A stretch of 64,000 nucleotides of DNA from Streptomyces sp. Ag109_O5-10. Lineage in GTDB: Bacteria > Actinomycetota > Actinomycetes > Streptomycetales > Streptomycetaceae. Location: the NCBI RefSeq assembly GCF_900105755.1, contig NZ_FNTQ01000001.1:8122001-8186000 (forward strand). Direction: 5' to 3'. Positions within the stretch are counted from its first letter, which is position 1. Each line of letters starts with the position of its first letter. The position numbers and the translations under genes were made by a program. Shown piece after piece: positions 44,740 through 57,771 of this stretch. Under the pieces are notes generated by a model. That model worked only from the letters and a program-made list of their open reading frames with translations. It was not told the origin of the DNA and did not search any database.

Positions 44740-47370
44740 TCATGGAGCCACGCGGATGCCCACCACACACGTGTCGTCGTCGGTGTCGGACCGGCTGTGC
44801 GCCAGCAGCCGGTCCACCTGCTGGTCCAGGGCCGGGGGCACCGTGCGGGCGGCCTTCAGCAGCTGCGCGAGGGACTCCTCCACGGACCGGTCACGGCGTT
44901 CGACCAGGCCGTCCGTGTACATCAGCAGGGTGTCGTCGACCGCGAGTTGCACCTCGTGCTCCTGGTACTCGGCCTCCGGCAGGGCACCCAGCAGTATGCC
45001 CCGCACCAGGGGCAGCGGCTCCGCCTCGCCGGCGCGCAGCAGGACCGGCGGCAGGTGGCCGGCCCGGGCCCAGCGCAGGGTGTGGCGGTCGGGGTCGTAG
45101 AGGCCGCACACCGCGGTGGCGGTGACCGCGCCGGTGAGGTGGTGGGTCACCATGTTGAGCCAGGACAGCAACTGCCCCGGCCCGGCGCCGGTCACGGCGA
45201 GTCCGCGCAGCGCGTTGCGCAGGACGACCATGCTGGTGGCCGCGTCGATGCCGTGCCCGGCGACGTCCCCCACGCACAGCAGCACCCGTCCGGACGGCAG
45301 CACGACCGCGTCGTACCAGTCGCCGCCGACCAGGTGCTGGGTCTCCGCCGGCCGGTAGCGCACGGTCAGGTCCAGCCCGGGAACCGCCAGCGGAATCTGC
45401 TCGGGCGGCATGATGGCGTGCTGCAGCTGGAGGGTGAGCCGGTTGCGCTCGCTGGCCTGCTGCTCGGTGTGGGCGAGCTGGTCCCGGGTGGCGGCGAGGG
45501 CGACCTCGGTCCAGTGCTGGGCGGAGATGTCCTGGTAGGCGCCGCGTACGACGTACAGCTGGCCGTCGGAGTCGAGGACCGGTTCGGCCACGACCCGGAT
45601 GTGCCGGGTGACCCCGTCCGGCCGCTGCAGGCGGAACGCGGTGGACGCCGCCCGGCGGTGGTGGAACAGGGTGCGCAGGAACCGTCCGATGGCCACGGCG
45701 TCGTCCGGATGGGCGTGCGCGGGCAGCTCCTCCAGCGCCACCGGGACACTGGAGGCGGGTCTGCCGAAGAGCTCGTACAGCTGCCCGTTCCAGGTGATCT
45801 CCGCGGTGAGCAGGTTCTCCTCGAAGCCGCCGATGCGGCCCAGGCGCTGGGCGTGCTGGAGCAGGCTGGCGAGCCGGGCCGTCTCGTCCTCGATGCGCCA
45901 GACGAGCAGCACGCAGTTCCCGTGCCGACTGATGTTGATGTCGGCGACCGCCGCGAGCGGCACCTCGTCGACCAGGGCGGTCAGCCGCATGCGGTGGGCA
46001 CGGTAGGGCTCGCCGGTGGCGTGGACGCGCTCGATCCGTTCGAAGAGCTCGCTGTGACCGGCGGCCACCGGGTACGTCTCCAGCAGCAGCGCCCCGTTGA
46101 CGACGCCCCGGGGGCGGCCCGCCGGATCCAGGAAGCGGCTGTTGACGTGGTGGATGCGGAAGTCGGTGAGGTCCCCGTCGACGTCCAGCACCGGAACGAG
46201 CACCAGGGCCGGGTCGTGGAGCCCGTCGGCCAGGTCCACCAGCTCCGACACGTCGGGCAGCACGCGCGGGCCGTAGGCGCCGTCCGGGTCATGCCGGGCG
46301 TAGGTCTCCAGGGTGTGCGCGCACAGCTCGGCCAGTGCCTCGATCTGACGGACGACGGGCGGGGGAGGGGGGTCCAGCGGGGTGGGCCAGGCGATCTCCA
46401 GGACACCGTGGATCCGTCCGCCGGTCCCGGCCGGCACGGCGACCCGGCCGCCCTCCGGATGCTGGTGCTGGCCGATGGACGGCACCCCCGTCTCGGCCAG
46501 GCTGCGGATCCAGTGGCCCGCGCGCCGCGCCAGCCCCCGGCGGGCCACGGTCGTCACCCCCGGCGGCACGTGCCGCCACCGCCCGGCCTCGGCGGCCGGG
46601 AACCCCGCGGAGCCCGCGAGGGCGAGCGAGCCGTCGGTGCCCAGGGCCCAGATGGCCACCGCCTCGGCACCGAGCGGTGTCAGGGCGTGTTCCAGCAGGG
46701 AGTCGGCCACGGCCTGGGTGTCGTGGGCGGCCAGCGCGCCGCTCTCGGCGGCCCGCAGCCGTACGGCCGAGGAGCGGCCCTCCGCCGGCTCCGCGGGCCG
46801 GGCTTCGTCCGCGGTGGCCGCGAGGAAGGCCGCGGTCACCTCCGAGAGCCGGTCGCGGGCCGCCTGGTTGATGACGTCGACCGCGAACTCGAGGGGTGTC
46901 ACGCCCGCCTGACCGGCCAGCTCGGCCAGCTGCCGCGCCGCCTGTGCCGGGCCGCAGCGCAGCCGTTCGACCAGGATGCCCTTGGCCAGTTCGATCAGGG
47001 CACGCCCGTCGGCCTCCGCCTGCGCCGCCCGCACCTCCCGGCGCAGCCGCTCCACGGTCGCGGTGAGCCGGCCGACGGGCGACGGTCCGCCGGGCTCGGC
47101 CGGGCCGCCGACGGCACCGGCCGCGGTCCCGACGGCACCGGCCGCGGCCCCGGCGGTCCCGGCCGCGGTCCCGGCGGTCACGTCGGTCGTACCGCCGGTG
47201 GCCTCGGTCGTACCGACGGTGGCGTGGCTCACGTCGGCGGCCGCATGCGCTCTGTCGGCGCCGGCGTCGGCCGGTGTGATGCCCGCCGGCCCGGTCTCGT
47301 CCGGCATGGGCCGAGCGCCCGCCGGGAGCCGCGGGGCATGGGGATCGGGCGGTCGATGGAGGTCGCTCAC
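44740..47370 (-). CDS. PP2C (SpoIIE) phosphatase with ANTAR-like, GAF and PAS domains
   Basis: 876-residue signalling protein. An Ala/Gly/Thr-rich disordered head (about 1-100) is followed by an ANTAR-like helical segment (ELAKGILVERLRCGPAQAAR), a GAF-type domain (about 190-345), two PAS-like domains (about 345-620, with GGFEENLLTAEITWNGQLYE), and a C-terminal PP2C/SpoIIE phosphatase with metal-site motifs VGGDWYDAV, GDVAGHGIDAA and SDTDDDTC. It probably dephosphorylates STAS-type anti-anti-sigma proteins in response to a sensed signal. GTG at 47370, 77 bp after the hybrid kinase gene, same strand. The Ala/Gly repeats in the head are encoded by imperfect 30-40 bp repeats (47106-47215). Confidence 0.87.
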   Translation of the reverse strand: MSDLHRPPDPHAPRLPAGARPMPDETGPAGITPADAGADRAHAAADVSHATVGTTEATGGTTDVTAGTAAGTAGAAAGAVGTAAGAVGGPAEPGGPSPVGRLTATVERLRREVRAAQAEADGRALIELAKGILVERLRCGPAQAARQLAELAGQAGVTPLEFAVDVINQAARDRLSEVTAAFLAATADEARPAEPAEGRSSAVRLRAAESGALAAHDTQAVADSLLEHALTPLGAEAVAIWALGTDGSLALAGSAGFPAAEAGRWRHVPPGVTTVARRGLARRAGHWIRSLAETGVPSIGQHQHPEGGRVAVPAGTGGRIHGVLEIAWPTPLDPPPPPVVRQIEALAELCAHTLETYARHDPDGAYGPRVLPDVSELVDLADGLHDPALVLVPVLDVDGDLTDFRIHHVNSRFLDPAGRPRGVVNGALLLETYPVAAGHSELFERIERVHATGEPYRAHRMRLTALVDEVPLAAVADINISRHGNCVLLVWRIEDETARLASLLQHAQRLGRIGGFEENLLTAEITWNGQLYELFGRPASSVPVALEELPAHAHPDDAVAIGRFLRTLFHHRRAASTAFRLQRPDGVTRHIRVVAEPVLDSDGQLYVVRGAYQDISAQHWTEVALAATRDQLAHTEQQASERNRLTLQLQHAIMPPEQIPLAVPGLDLTVRYRPAETQHLVGGDWYDAVVLPSGRVLLCVGDVAGHGIDAATSMVVLRNALRGLAVTGAGPGQLLSWLNMVTHHLTGAVTATAVCGLYDPDRHTLRWARAGHLPPVLLRAGEAEPLPLVRGILLGALPEAEYQEHEVQLAVDDTLLMYTDGLVERRDRSVEESLAQLLKAARTVPPALDQQVDRLLAHSRSDTDDDTCVVGIRVAP

Positions 47371-47447
47371 GGTCAGTATGTTCCTCGGCTGGGACGCCGT
47401 AGGGCGTCACGCGGTCGGCTGGTGGACGGTGCGGCCGTGCCGCGTGC

Positions 47448-51728
<4,281 letters not shown>

Positions 51729-52040
51729 GCCCACCCTCGTTCCGCTTCGCAGGATCCCACCCCGAGGACCCGGAACCAGGCCGGCGCCACGCACCCCCAC
51801 CACCAGTGGCGACGCCGCGCTCGACGGCTCCGGCCGACGGGAAATCGATCGCAGACTAACTCAGTTGTCGTGCAGCAACAAAAGGTCGGCGTGAAGTCCG
51901 CGGCGCACCGAAGAACAGCGGAAACAAGAGGCATGGCAAGGCCGTCCAGGGGTACCTGAACCGGTTTTGGCCGTCGGCGGAACCGGTCCCCGCCGCCGCT
52001 CGCGTGGTCGCGGTCGCCGCCGGTGACGCGGTCCCGGCCG
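51729..52040. other. Intergenic stretch upstream of the hybrid kinase
   Basis: 312 bp with no gene. The stretch 51840-51975 is distinctly less GC-rich (for example CAGCAACAAAAGG and CCGGTTTTGG) and should hold the kinase promoter on the minus strand. GGGGTACC at 51948-51955 includes GGGTAC, the -10 form of SigB-type promoters, on the plus strand, but no matching -35 or nearby plus-strand gene was found. Confidence 0.4.
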
Positions 52041-52406
52041 TCAGGCCGCGATGGCCTCCGCGACGGTCGGGTGACAGGGTGCGACGGCGTCGAGGCCCAC
52101 CAGCTGCACGGTGCGCAGTACCGGCCCGTGGGCGCCCGCCAGGCGCAGCCATCCCCGCACGGCCCGGGTGGCGTGGTGGGCGGCGACGAGTGCGTTGACG
52201 CCGCTGGAATCCATGAAGGTGACCTCGCTGAGGTCGACGACGACCCGGGGGCCGGTGGTGGGGTCGGCCGGGGGCATCGCCCGCGTCAGCACGCCCACGC
52301 TCTGGTAGTCGATCTCACCGCGGACGCCGAGCACGGCGATGCCGTCGACATCCGCGCGGACCACGGCCAACTCGCCGCGTCCCACAGTTTCCTGGTCGTC
52401 TGCCAC
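52041..52406 (-). CDS. STAS-domain anti-anti-sigma factor
   Basis: 121-residue SpoIIAA/RsbV-like protein. A central beta strand (VLGVRGEIDYQSVGVLTRAM) and the phosphorylation loop VTFMDSSGVNALV show the class; one of the two Ser is the likely phosphate acceptor. In the usual cycle it binds an anti-sigma kinase when dephosphorylated and frees a sigma factor. GTG at 52406 has AGAGGAC eight bases upstream. It is divergent from an HATPase kinase gene (52615), its natural partner. The SpoIIE phosphatases nearby would dephosphorylate it. Confidence 0.87.
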   Translation of the reverse strand: MADDQETVGRGELAVVRADVDGIAVLGVRGEIDYQSVGVLTRAMPPADPTTGPRVVVDLSEVTFMDSSGVNALVAAHHATRAVRGWLRLAGAHGPVLRTVQLVGLDAVAPCHPTVAEAIAA

Positions 52407-52614
52407 GTCCGTCCTCTGCGCCCTCGGTACGGGTCGAGCCCCCTTCCTGTAGCCAACGCTGCCCAGGATCCCGGCGGTGATGCACCCGTGGTCCCGGACA
52501 ACTTCCCGGAGTACGGGAATACCGCCGGGAAGGCCGGGTAGACGCGCGCTCATGAACGGGGTATCGCATGTCAGTGGCAGGGAGCGGCCTGTCCCGCCCG
52601 AGGAGTGTTCCCGG

Positions 52615-53082
52615 ATGCCGGAAGCCGCACCTGCCGAGGTCACCATCGCCCTGGACGGGGCGGACGGCTGTATCGCCGGCGCGCGGGACCGGACGTCGGA
52701 GTTCCTGACCAGGGCTCAGTCCGAGCACGGACTGCCGGTCACCTCGCGCACGATGGGCGCGGCACAGCTGGTGGTCAGCGAACTGGTCACCAACGCGCTG
52801 AAGTACGCGCCGGGACCGGTGCTGCTGCACCTGCGCGTCGTCGACGGCGTGGTGGAGATCGAGGTCTGGGACACCGATCCCACGCTGCCGCTGGCGCGGG
52901 CCGCCGACGCCGGACGGGTGGGCCAGCACGGACTGGAGATCGTGCTGGCGGTGGTGCAGGGCTTCGAGGCACGCCGTGAGCCCGTGGGCAAGTGTGTCAC
53001 CGTCAGGCTCGCGCTCTTCGACGACCCGCTGCTGGGACTCGGGCGGCCGGCCGGTGACGGTGGCCGGACGGGTGGCCGGTAG
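52615..53082 (+). CDS. HATPase anti-sigma-type serine kinase
   Basis: 155-residue protein with a single HATPase_c_2 domain of the RsbW/SpoIIAB type. The N-box is AAQLVVSELVTNALKYAPG and the G-box region is GRVGQHGLEIVLAVVQGF. It lacks histidine-kinase dimerisation residues, so it would phosphorylate a STAS protein and bind a sigma factor. ATG at 52615 follows GAGGAGTG. Divergent from the STAS gene at 52041-52406 with about 200 bp between. No sigma-B-like gene is in the window, so its sigma target is encoded elsewhere. Confidence 0.87.
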   Translation: MPEAAPAEVTIALDGADGCIAGARDRTSEFLTRAQSEHGLPVTSRTMGAAQLVVSELVTNALKYAPGPVLLHLRVVDGVVEIEVWDTDPTLPLARAADAGRVGQHGLEIVLAVVQGFEARREPVGKCVTVRLALFDDPLLGLGRPAGDGGRTGGR

Positions 53083-53220
53083 GAGCCGCCGGAGGCGGAG
53101 AGGCGAGGGGCCCGCGGCGACCTGAGGGCGCTCGGCACCCTCGGGGATTGAACCGCGACGGCCGGGGCAGACGGGCCGCTGCATGATCCACGCGAACGGT
53201 CGACACGCAGGAGGCCCCCG

Positions 53221-53448
53221 ATGCTCTTGGCACACCCCGCCGTACTGACGGACCTGATGGAGCAGTACGAGACACTGCGCACCCTGCACGCGGACGAGGG
53301 CGACGAGGTCGTACGCCGCCGGATGGCGGACATCGCCTACACACTGTGTGTGGCGACCGGCACCAGTGACATCGACGCCGCCCTGGTCGTGGCCCGGTAC
53401 CGCCTGCCCGGTGCCCGCGTCGAGGACGACTCCCTGCTCTCCGCCTGA
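53221..53448 (+). CDS. DUF5133 family protein
   Basis: 75-residue protein starting LLAHPAVLTDLMEQYETL and containing RMADIAYTLCVATGTSDID, which I recognise as the DUF5133 pattern common in Streptomyces near MarR and stress genes. One Cys, no membrane segment, mostly helical. ATG at 53221 after AGGAGGC. Function unknown. Confidence 0.78.
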   Translation: MLLAHPAVLTDLMEQYETLRTLHADEGDEVVRRRMADIAYTLCVATGTSDIDAALVVARYRLPGARVEDDSLLSA

Positions 53449-53607
53449 CCGCGGAGGACCGTGGCCCGCCCCGCACCGCGACTCGTGCAGATGCTGTGGA
53501 GGCCGAGGCGGCGGCAAGGCGGCGGGGCGTGACCGGCCGCCGGTCGGGTACCGCGAGAGAACAAGGTGGTACCTGCATGGACAGGCGATGTCGGAAAGCG
53601 AAACCTC

Positions 53608-54096
53608 GTGACTGGTCTCAGTGGTGCCGGGGACGGCCCGTCGGACGGCCTCACCGCGCTGGCCGTGTCGATGGCCGACGCCGTCGAGTGCCTCACGAAC
53701 CTGTGGTCGGTCGCCGCGCAGGGCGCGAGCGTGCGGCTGTCGTCGCACCAGCTGCGCGCCCTGCGCGTCATGGACGGGCAACCGGGGATCAACCTCACCG
53801 CCCTGGCCGTGCGGATGGACATCGGGCTGCCCGCCGCCAGCCGGCTCTGCGACCGGCTGGAGGCGGCCGCCCTGCTGGAGCGGGAGCTGCATCCGCGTAA
53901 CCGGCGCGTGGTGCGACTGCATGTGACGAGGCAGGGCCGGCAGGCGCTCGACGAGGTGGCCTCCCGCAGGGCGCGGCGGCTCGCCGTCGCCCTCGGTGCC
54001 ATGGAGCCGGCCGATGCCGAGGCCCTCGGGCGAGGGCTCCGCGGGTTTCTGGCCGCACTGGACGCCGGGACGGGAGACGAGGACGGAACCGCCTGA
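53608..54096 (+). CDS. MarR-family regulator
   Basis: 162-residue winged-helix protein. The DNA-binding part runs SSHQLRALRVMDGQPG, then INLTALAVRMDIGLPAASRL, CDRLEAAALLERELHPRNRR, then RVVRLHVTRQG. GTG start at 53608 with GGAAAG upstream. It is closely similar in layout to the MarR at 55518 (shared LCDRL segment); the two flank the SpoIIE gene at 54196-55368. Targets are probably local stress-signalling genes. Confidence 0.83.
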   Translation: MTGLSGAGDGPSDGLTALAVSMADAVECLTNLWSVAAQGASVRLSSHQLRALRVMDGQPGINLTALAVRMDIGLPAASRLCDRLEAAALLERELHPRNRRVVRLHVTRQGRQALDEVASRRARRLAVALGAMEPADAEALGRGLRGFLAALDAGTGDEDGTA

Positions 54097-54195
54097 CGTA
54101 CGTGCGGACGTACAGAGCGAGCACGAGACCGTTTCCGGGCCCGGCGGTCGGCAGCCGGGCGTCCGGGAACGCGGACGCCGCCTCACGTCACGGCG

Positions 54196-55368
54196 TCACG
54201 ACCGCGTCCGCCCCCGCCAGTCGAGGCACACGACCAGCGCGTCGTCGTCCGCCGCGACGGCGTCGCCGCGATGACCCGCCAGCTCGCGCAGAACGGCGCG
54301 CGGCACCTCGGCGGCCGGCAGCAGGCGAGTGGACTGGATGGCCCGGGCCAGCGCCCGCTCGCCGTACGTCTCGCCCTTGGGGGAGCGCACCGCGTGCACG
54401 CCGTCGCTGACGAAGACGAGCCGGTCCCCGGGCTCGACGGCGAAGTCCTGCGCCACGTAGTCCGTCTCCTCGAACATGCCCAGCGGCAGCTGCGCCTCGA
54501 AGGGCACGCGATCGACAGTGCCGCCGCGCAGCCGCAGCAGCTGGGGTGAGCCGGCGTCCACCACTTTCGCCCGGCCCGTCGTCAGCTCGAGGTCCAGCAT
54601 CAGGACGGACAGGTAGCGGCGGCCCCGGTAGTGGGCGTAGACGGCCTGGTCGGCCAGGGCCGCCTGGTCCTCGAGGGAGATTCCGGCGCGCCGCGCGTTG
54701 CGCAGGGCGCTGACGGCGAGGTTGGTCAGCAGGGCCGCCTCTATGCCCTCGCCCATGCCGTTCGTGACGTACAGCATCAGCCGGTCGGACGTGGCCGACC
54801 AGTCGAAGTTGTCCCCGAAGACGGCGTAGGCCGGCTCCAGCTGGCAGGCCAGGTCGTACTCCGGCCGGGAACAGGAGCGGCCGGGCAGCAGGTGCCACTG
54901 CATCTCCGCGGCCAGGGTGAGCCGGTCCTTGCGCCGGGCCTGGAGGTACAGGTCCGTGTCGCGCTCGGCCACGATCACCTCGTGCGCCAGCGCGTCGGCG
55001 ATCTCGGCGAGTTCCGCGACGCGGTCGGCGGCCGCCTCGCTGCCGTTCAGCGTCACGGTGAGCACGCCGAGCCGGTCGCCGCGCACGCTCACCGGCAGAT
55101 GGACCCGGGCCGGCCGGCCCCGGCCTTCCTCGCAGTAGGGCTCCTGGGAGCCGAAGGCCCGGCCGGCCGGGCTGCCGTGCACCGGTACCGGCGCCAGGTT
55201 GTGCGGCGCCACCGACACCGGCTGGAGCACCGTCAGGCTGTAGTCGGCCATGAACAGCTCGGCGTCCGTCGCGTCGTACCGCTCGGCCAGCACGAGGCGG
55301 ACGGCGTCCAGCAGTTCGTGGGGAGCCGCTGCGCGCAGGGCGCGTTCAGCGGTTTCGAATCTGTTCAC
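54196..55368 (-). CDS. SpoIIE-family PP2C phosphatase
   Basis: 390-residue protein. A GAF-like N-terminal sensory domain (about 1-150, with NLAPVPVHGSPAGRAF) is followed by the phosphatase domain: GDNFDWSA holds the first metal Asp, VTNGMGEGIEAALLT the second site and AVAADDDALVVCLD the last. The glycine motif GHGI of related enzymes is replaced by MGEGI. GTG start at 55368 has no good ribosome site; the divergent MarR gene starts 150 bp away, so this start region is also a control region. Likely substrates are the STAS proteins at 52041 and 56527. Confidence 0.86.
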   Translation of the reverse strand: MNRFETAERALRAAAPHELLDAVRLVLAERYDATDAELFMADYSLTVLQPVSVAPHNLAPVPVHGSPAGRAFGSQEPYCEEGRGRPARVHLPVSVRGDRLGVLTVTLNGSEAAADRVAELAEIADALAHEVIVAERDTDLYLQARRKDRLTLAAEMQWHLLPGRSCSRPEYDLACQLEPAYAVFGDNFDWSATSDRLMLYVTNGMGEGIEAALLTNLAVSALRNARRAGISLEDQAALADQAVYAHYRGRRYLSVLMLDLELTTGRAKVVDAGSPQLLRLRGGTVDRVPFEAQLPLGMFEETDYVAQDFAVEPGDRLVFVSDGVHAVRSPKGETYGERALARAIQSTRLLPAAEVPRAVLRELAGHRGDAVAADDDALVVCLDWRGRTRS

Positions 55369-55517
55369 GATGGGGGATGCACCAATCTTTCTCCTGACAA
55401 CGTGCGGGCCCGGCGGCGGCGCCGGGCTCCGTGCGGAGCCGCGTCTGTCGTCCCGAGGTGTCCATGGCCGGTGGCGGCGGCTAGTACGCTGAGAGGCACC
55501 CCAGTGCCTGCGAGAGT

Positions 55518-56003
55518 GTGACCGTGACTGCCTTCCGCCGTCGTCCTGAGCCCGAAGAGGTCGCACGCGTGACCACGCGGGCCGTCGAGCTGCTGGAGGT
55601 CGTCTGGGGCCGGGCATCGACCGCGCCCACCTCCGCCTCCCAGCTGCGCGTGCTGCACATCCTCGAGCACCACGAGGGCATCAACCTGCGGACCCTCGCC
55701 GAGTTCCTCGCCTCCACCCCGCCGTCGACGAGCCGGCTGTGTGACCGGCTGCAGGCCGCGGGTTTCGTCGAGCGCGTGGTGAGTCCGGAGGACCGGCGCG
55801 AGGTGCGGCTCCATCTCAGCACCCGGGGGCGCCTCTTCCTCGCCGATCTGCGCGCCCGCCGGGAGAACGAGTTGCAGAAGGTGCTGGCCGACATGCCCGC
55901 GGCCAAGCGCGTTGCCCTGCTGGAGGGCCTGGAGGCGTTCTGTGCCACCGCGGCCACGCAGATACACGACGAGGCTCCGGACTCCGACAGCCGGACCGCC
56001 TGA
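55518..56003 (+). CDS. MarR-family regulator
   Basis: 161-residue MarR-like protein. The winged helix is visible in ASQLRVLHILEHHEG, INLRTLAEFLASTPPSTSRL, CDRLQAAGFVERVVSPEDRR and the wing REVRLHLSTRG. GTG start at 55518. It diverges from the SpoIIE gene and may control it. It is a paralogue in architecture of the regulator at 53608, including the INLxxLA and LCDRL segments. Confidence 0.83.
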   Translation: MTVTAFRRRPEPEEVARVTTRAVELLEVVWGRASTAPTSASQLRVLHILEHHEGINLRTLAEFLASTPPSTSRLCDRLQAAGFVERVVSPEDRREVRLHLSTRGRLFLADLRARRENELQKVLADMPAAKRVALLEGLEAFCATAATQIHDEAPDSDSRTA

Positions 56004-56526
56004 AGAGCCCTCACGGCGCCGGTGCCACCACCGCTTCACGGCGATGGCGGGCGGTGCCCGGAGCGGTCTCCGTCCACCGGATCATTCCAGGTCCTTCCCC
56101 GTGTACGTCCGACGCGGCTACTCTGTTGCCTCATGGCTATTGTTGTCAAACGGCAACTGTTCTTCGCGTGCTCCTCACTCCCTTCGGAGACCTCTTGCCG
56201 ACGCGGTCCGCGGTGACCGCGCGGTACGACCCGGACGCCGGAGGCGCACGGGTGACCGGAAGCGCTTCCCGGTCCGCGACCCGGGCGCGGTGCGCTCGCG
56301 ACGGCCGTGTCTCCGTGGTGGCCGCACCGGCCCTCCACGCACCGCCGTCGTGCGGTCGCGTCCGCCCGTTCGCGAACCCGACAGCCATCCGTGTACCCCC
56401 CGAGAGGGACCGCATGACGTTCGTCGCCCAGGCTGTGACGGCGCCCACGGGGAGCGGCCCGGCCGTCCGGTCCGCCCCCACAGGCCCCGGCGGCCCCACG
56501 AGGACCGGCGACGGGAGGATGGCGCC
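56004..56526. promoter_or_regulatory. Long control region before the STAS gene
   Basis: About 520 bp without a convincing gene. The segment 56110-56165 is unusually AT-rich for this genome and contains GTTGCC (56125-56130), GTTGTC (56142-56147) and GGCAAC (56152-56157), giving overlapping inverted repeats that look like an operator. An ATG at 56134 opens a 27-codon frame through this element (start MAIVVKRQLFFACSS), of doubtful reality. Confidence 0.4.
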
Positions 56527-56886
56527 ATGCACCCGGCCCCCGAACTGAGCGTGCGCGTCGACCGCCGTGCACAGGTCGTCGTGGTCACCGTGCGGGGCGA
56601 GGTCGACTACGACGACGTCGCCGACTTCGAGCGCGCCTGGGAGGCGGCCGACCGGGCGGGGATGCCCGTCACGGCGGTCGACCTCGCCGGGGTCACCTTC
56701 GCCGACAGCATGCTGCTCAACGCGCTCGTCCGGGCCCGCCACCGCCACCGGGCCGACGGCAGGACCCTCGTGCTGGTGGGACCCCTGCGGGCCGCCGTCA
56801 GCCGGCTCCTGGAGATCAGCGGCACCGCGGAGCTGTTCACCGTCACGGACGTCCGTCCCGGATACACCGGGACGGACGGCGGCTGA
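56527..56886 (+). CDS. STAS-domain anti-anti-sigma factor
   Basis: 119-residue STAS protein. TVRGEVDYDDVADFERAW is the first half and DLAGVTFADSMLLNALV holds the phosphorylatable Ser (ADSML in place of the more common DSSG). It probably works in the same partner-switching network as the HATPase kinase and SpoIIE phosphatases to the left. ATG at 56527 follows GGGAGGATGG. The next gene is panD, unrelated. Confidence 0.84.
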   Translation: MHPAPELSVRVDRRAQVVVVTVRGEVDYDDVADFERAWEAADRAGMPVTAVDLAGVTFADSMLLNALVRARHRHRADGRTLVLVGPLRAAVSRLLEISGTAELFTVTDVRPGYTGTDGG

Positions 56887-56970
56887 CCGCACGCGCGAAC
56901 CGAGGTAGCCTCCAGTGACCGCCCTTGACCTGCGGAAGCAGGCAGGGAGCAGACGAATCGGGAGTTCCTC

Positions 56971-57390
56971 GTGCTTCGTACCATGTTCAAGTCCAAGATC
57001 CACCGCGCCACCGTCACCCAGGCCGACCTGCACTACGTGGGATCCGTGACCATCGACGCCGACCTCCTCGACGCCGCCGACCTGCTGCCGGGCGAGCTGG
57101 TCCACATCGTCGACATCACCAACGGCGCCAGGCTGGAGACCTATGTCATCGAGGGCGAGCGGGGCTCCGGGGTCGTCGGGATCAACGGGGCGGCCGCCCA
57201 TCTCGTGCACCCCGGAGACCTGGTGATCATCATCAGCTACGCTCAGGTCACCGACGCCGAGGCGCGTACGCTTCGGCCGCGGGTCGTGCACGTCGACCAC
57301 GGCAACCGGGTCGTGGCCCTCGGCGCCGACCCGTCCGAGCCGGTACCGGGCTCGGACCAGGAGCGCAGCCCGCAGGCCGTGTCGGCCTGA
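56971..57390 (+). CDS. panD: Aspartate 1-decarboxylase
   Basis: 139-residue PanD proenzyme. The self-cleavage site is YVGSVTID: the chain breaks between Gly and Ser, giving the pyruvoyl cofactor. Other landmarks: [33 protein letters not shown] and [20 protein letters not shown]. It makes beta-alanine for pantothenate and CoA. GTG at 56971. The other pantothenate genes are not here. The C-terminal tail (about 15 residues after GADPSE) is a common actinobacterial extension. Confidence 0.96.
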   Translation: MLRTMFKSKIHRATVTQADLHYVGSVTIDADLLDAADLLPGELVHIVDITNGARLETYVIEGERGSGVVGINGAAAHLVHPGDLVIIISYAQVTDAEARTLRPRVVHVDHGNRVVALGADPSEPVPGSDQERSPQAVSA

Positions 57391-57411
57391 CCGAAGGACC
57401 AGGAGGGCGAC

Positions 57412-57756
57412 ATGAGCGACATCGAGATCCGCGACGACCGGGCGGCCGGACGTCTGGAGGCGGTCGCCGGCGACGAAGTCGTCGGCCACATCGAGTACTT
57501 CGTCCTGGAGTCGCCCTCCCGGGCCCTCGTGCCCGTCCACACCATCGTGCAGCCCGAGCACGAGGGGAAGGGCATCGCGGGCTCCCTCGCCCGCGAGTTG
57601 TACGCGATCTCCGAGCGCGAGGAGATCCCGGTGGCCCCGCTGTGCCCGTACGTCGTCAGGTGGGCCGAGCGCCACCCCGACGTGGCGCCGGCACCGGACC
57701 CCGAGCTGCTCCGCGCGGCGAAGGAGTGGCTGGTCGCCCACCCCGGCCGCTTCTGA
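57412..57756 (+). CDS. YjdJ-type GNAT-like N-acetyltransferase
   Basis: 114-residue single-domain protein of the small GNAT (YjdJ/At1g77540-like) group. The acetyl-CoA loop is VQPEHEGKGIAGSLARELY, and APLCPYVVRWAERHPD is the typical C-terminal motif with a Cys that may take part in transfer. ATG at 57412 after AGGAGGGCG, 21 bp behind panD and 15 bp before the next gene, so the three genes probably share a transcript. Substrate unknown. Confidence 0.83.
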   Translation: MSDIEIRDDRAAGRLEAVAGDEVVGHIEYFVLESPSRALVPVHTIVQPEHEGKGIAGSLARELYAISEREEIPVAPLCPYVVRWAERHPDVAPAPDPELLRAAKEWLVAHPGRF

Positions 57757-57771
57757 GCGACGCGGCCTCGG

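Noticed and set aside
51940-51956. SigB-type promoter (GGGTAC)
   Set aside because: The -10 form is present on the plus strand, but there is no matching -35 at 14-16 bp and no gene follows in that direction for over 600 bp.
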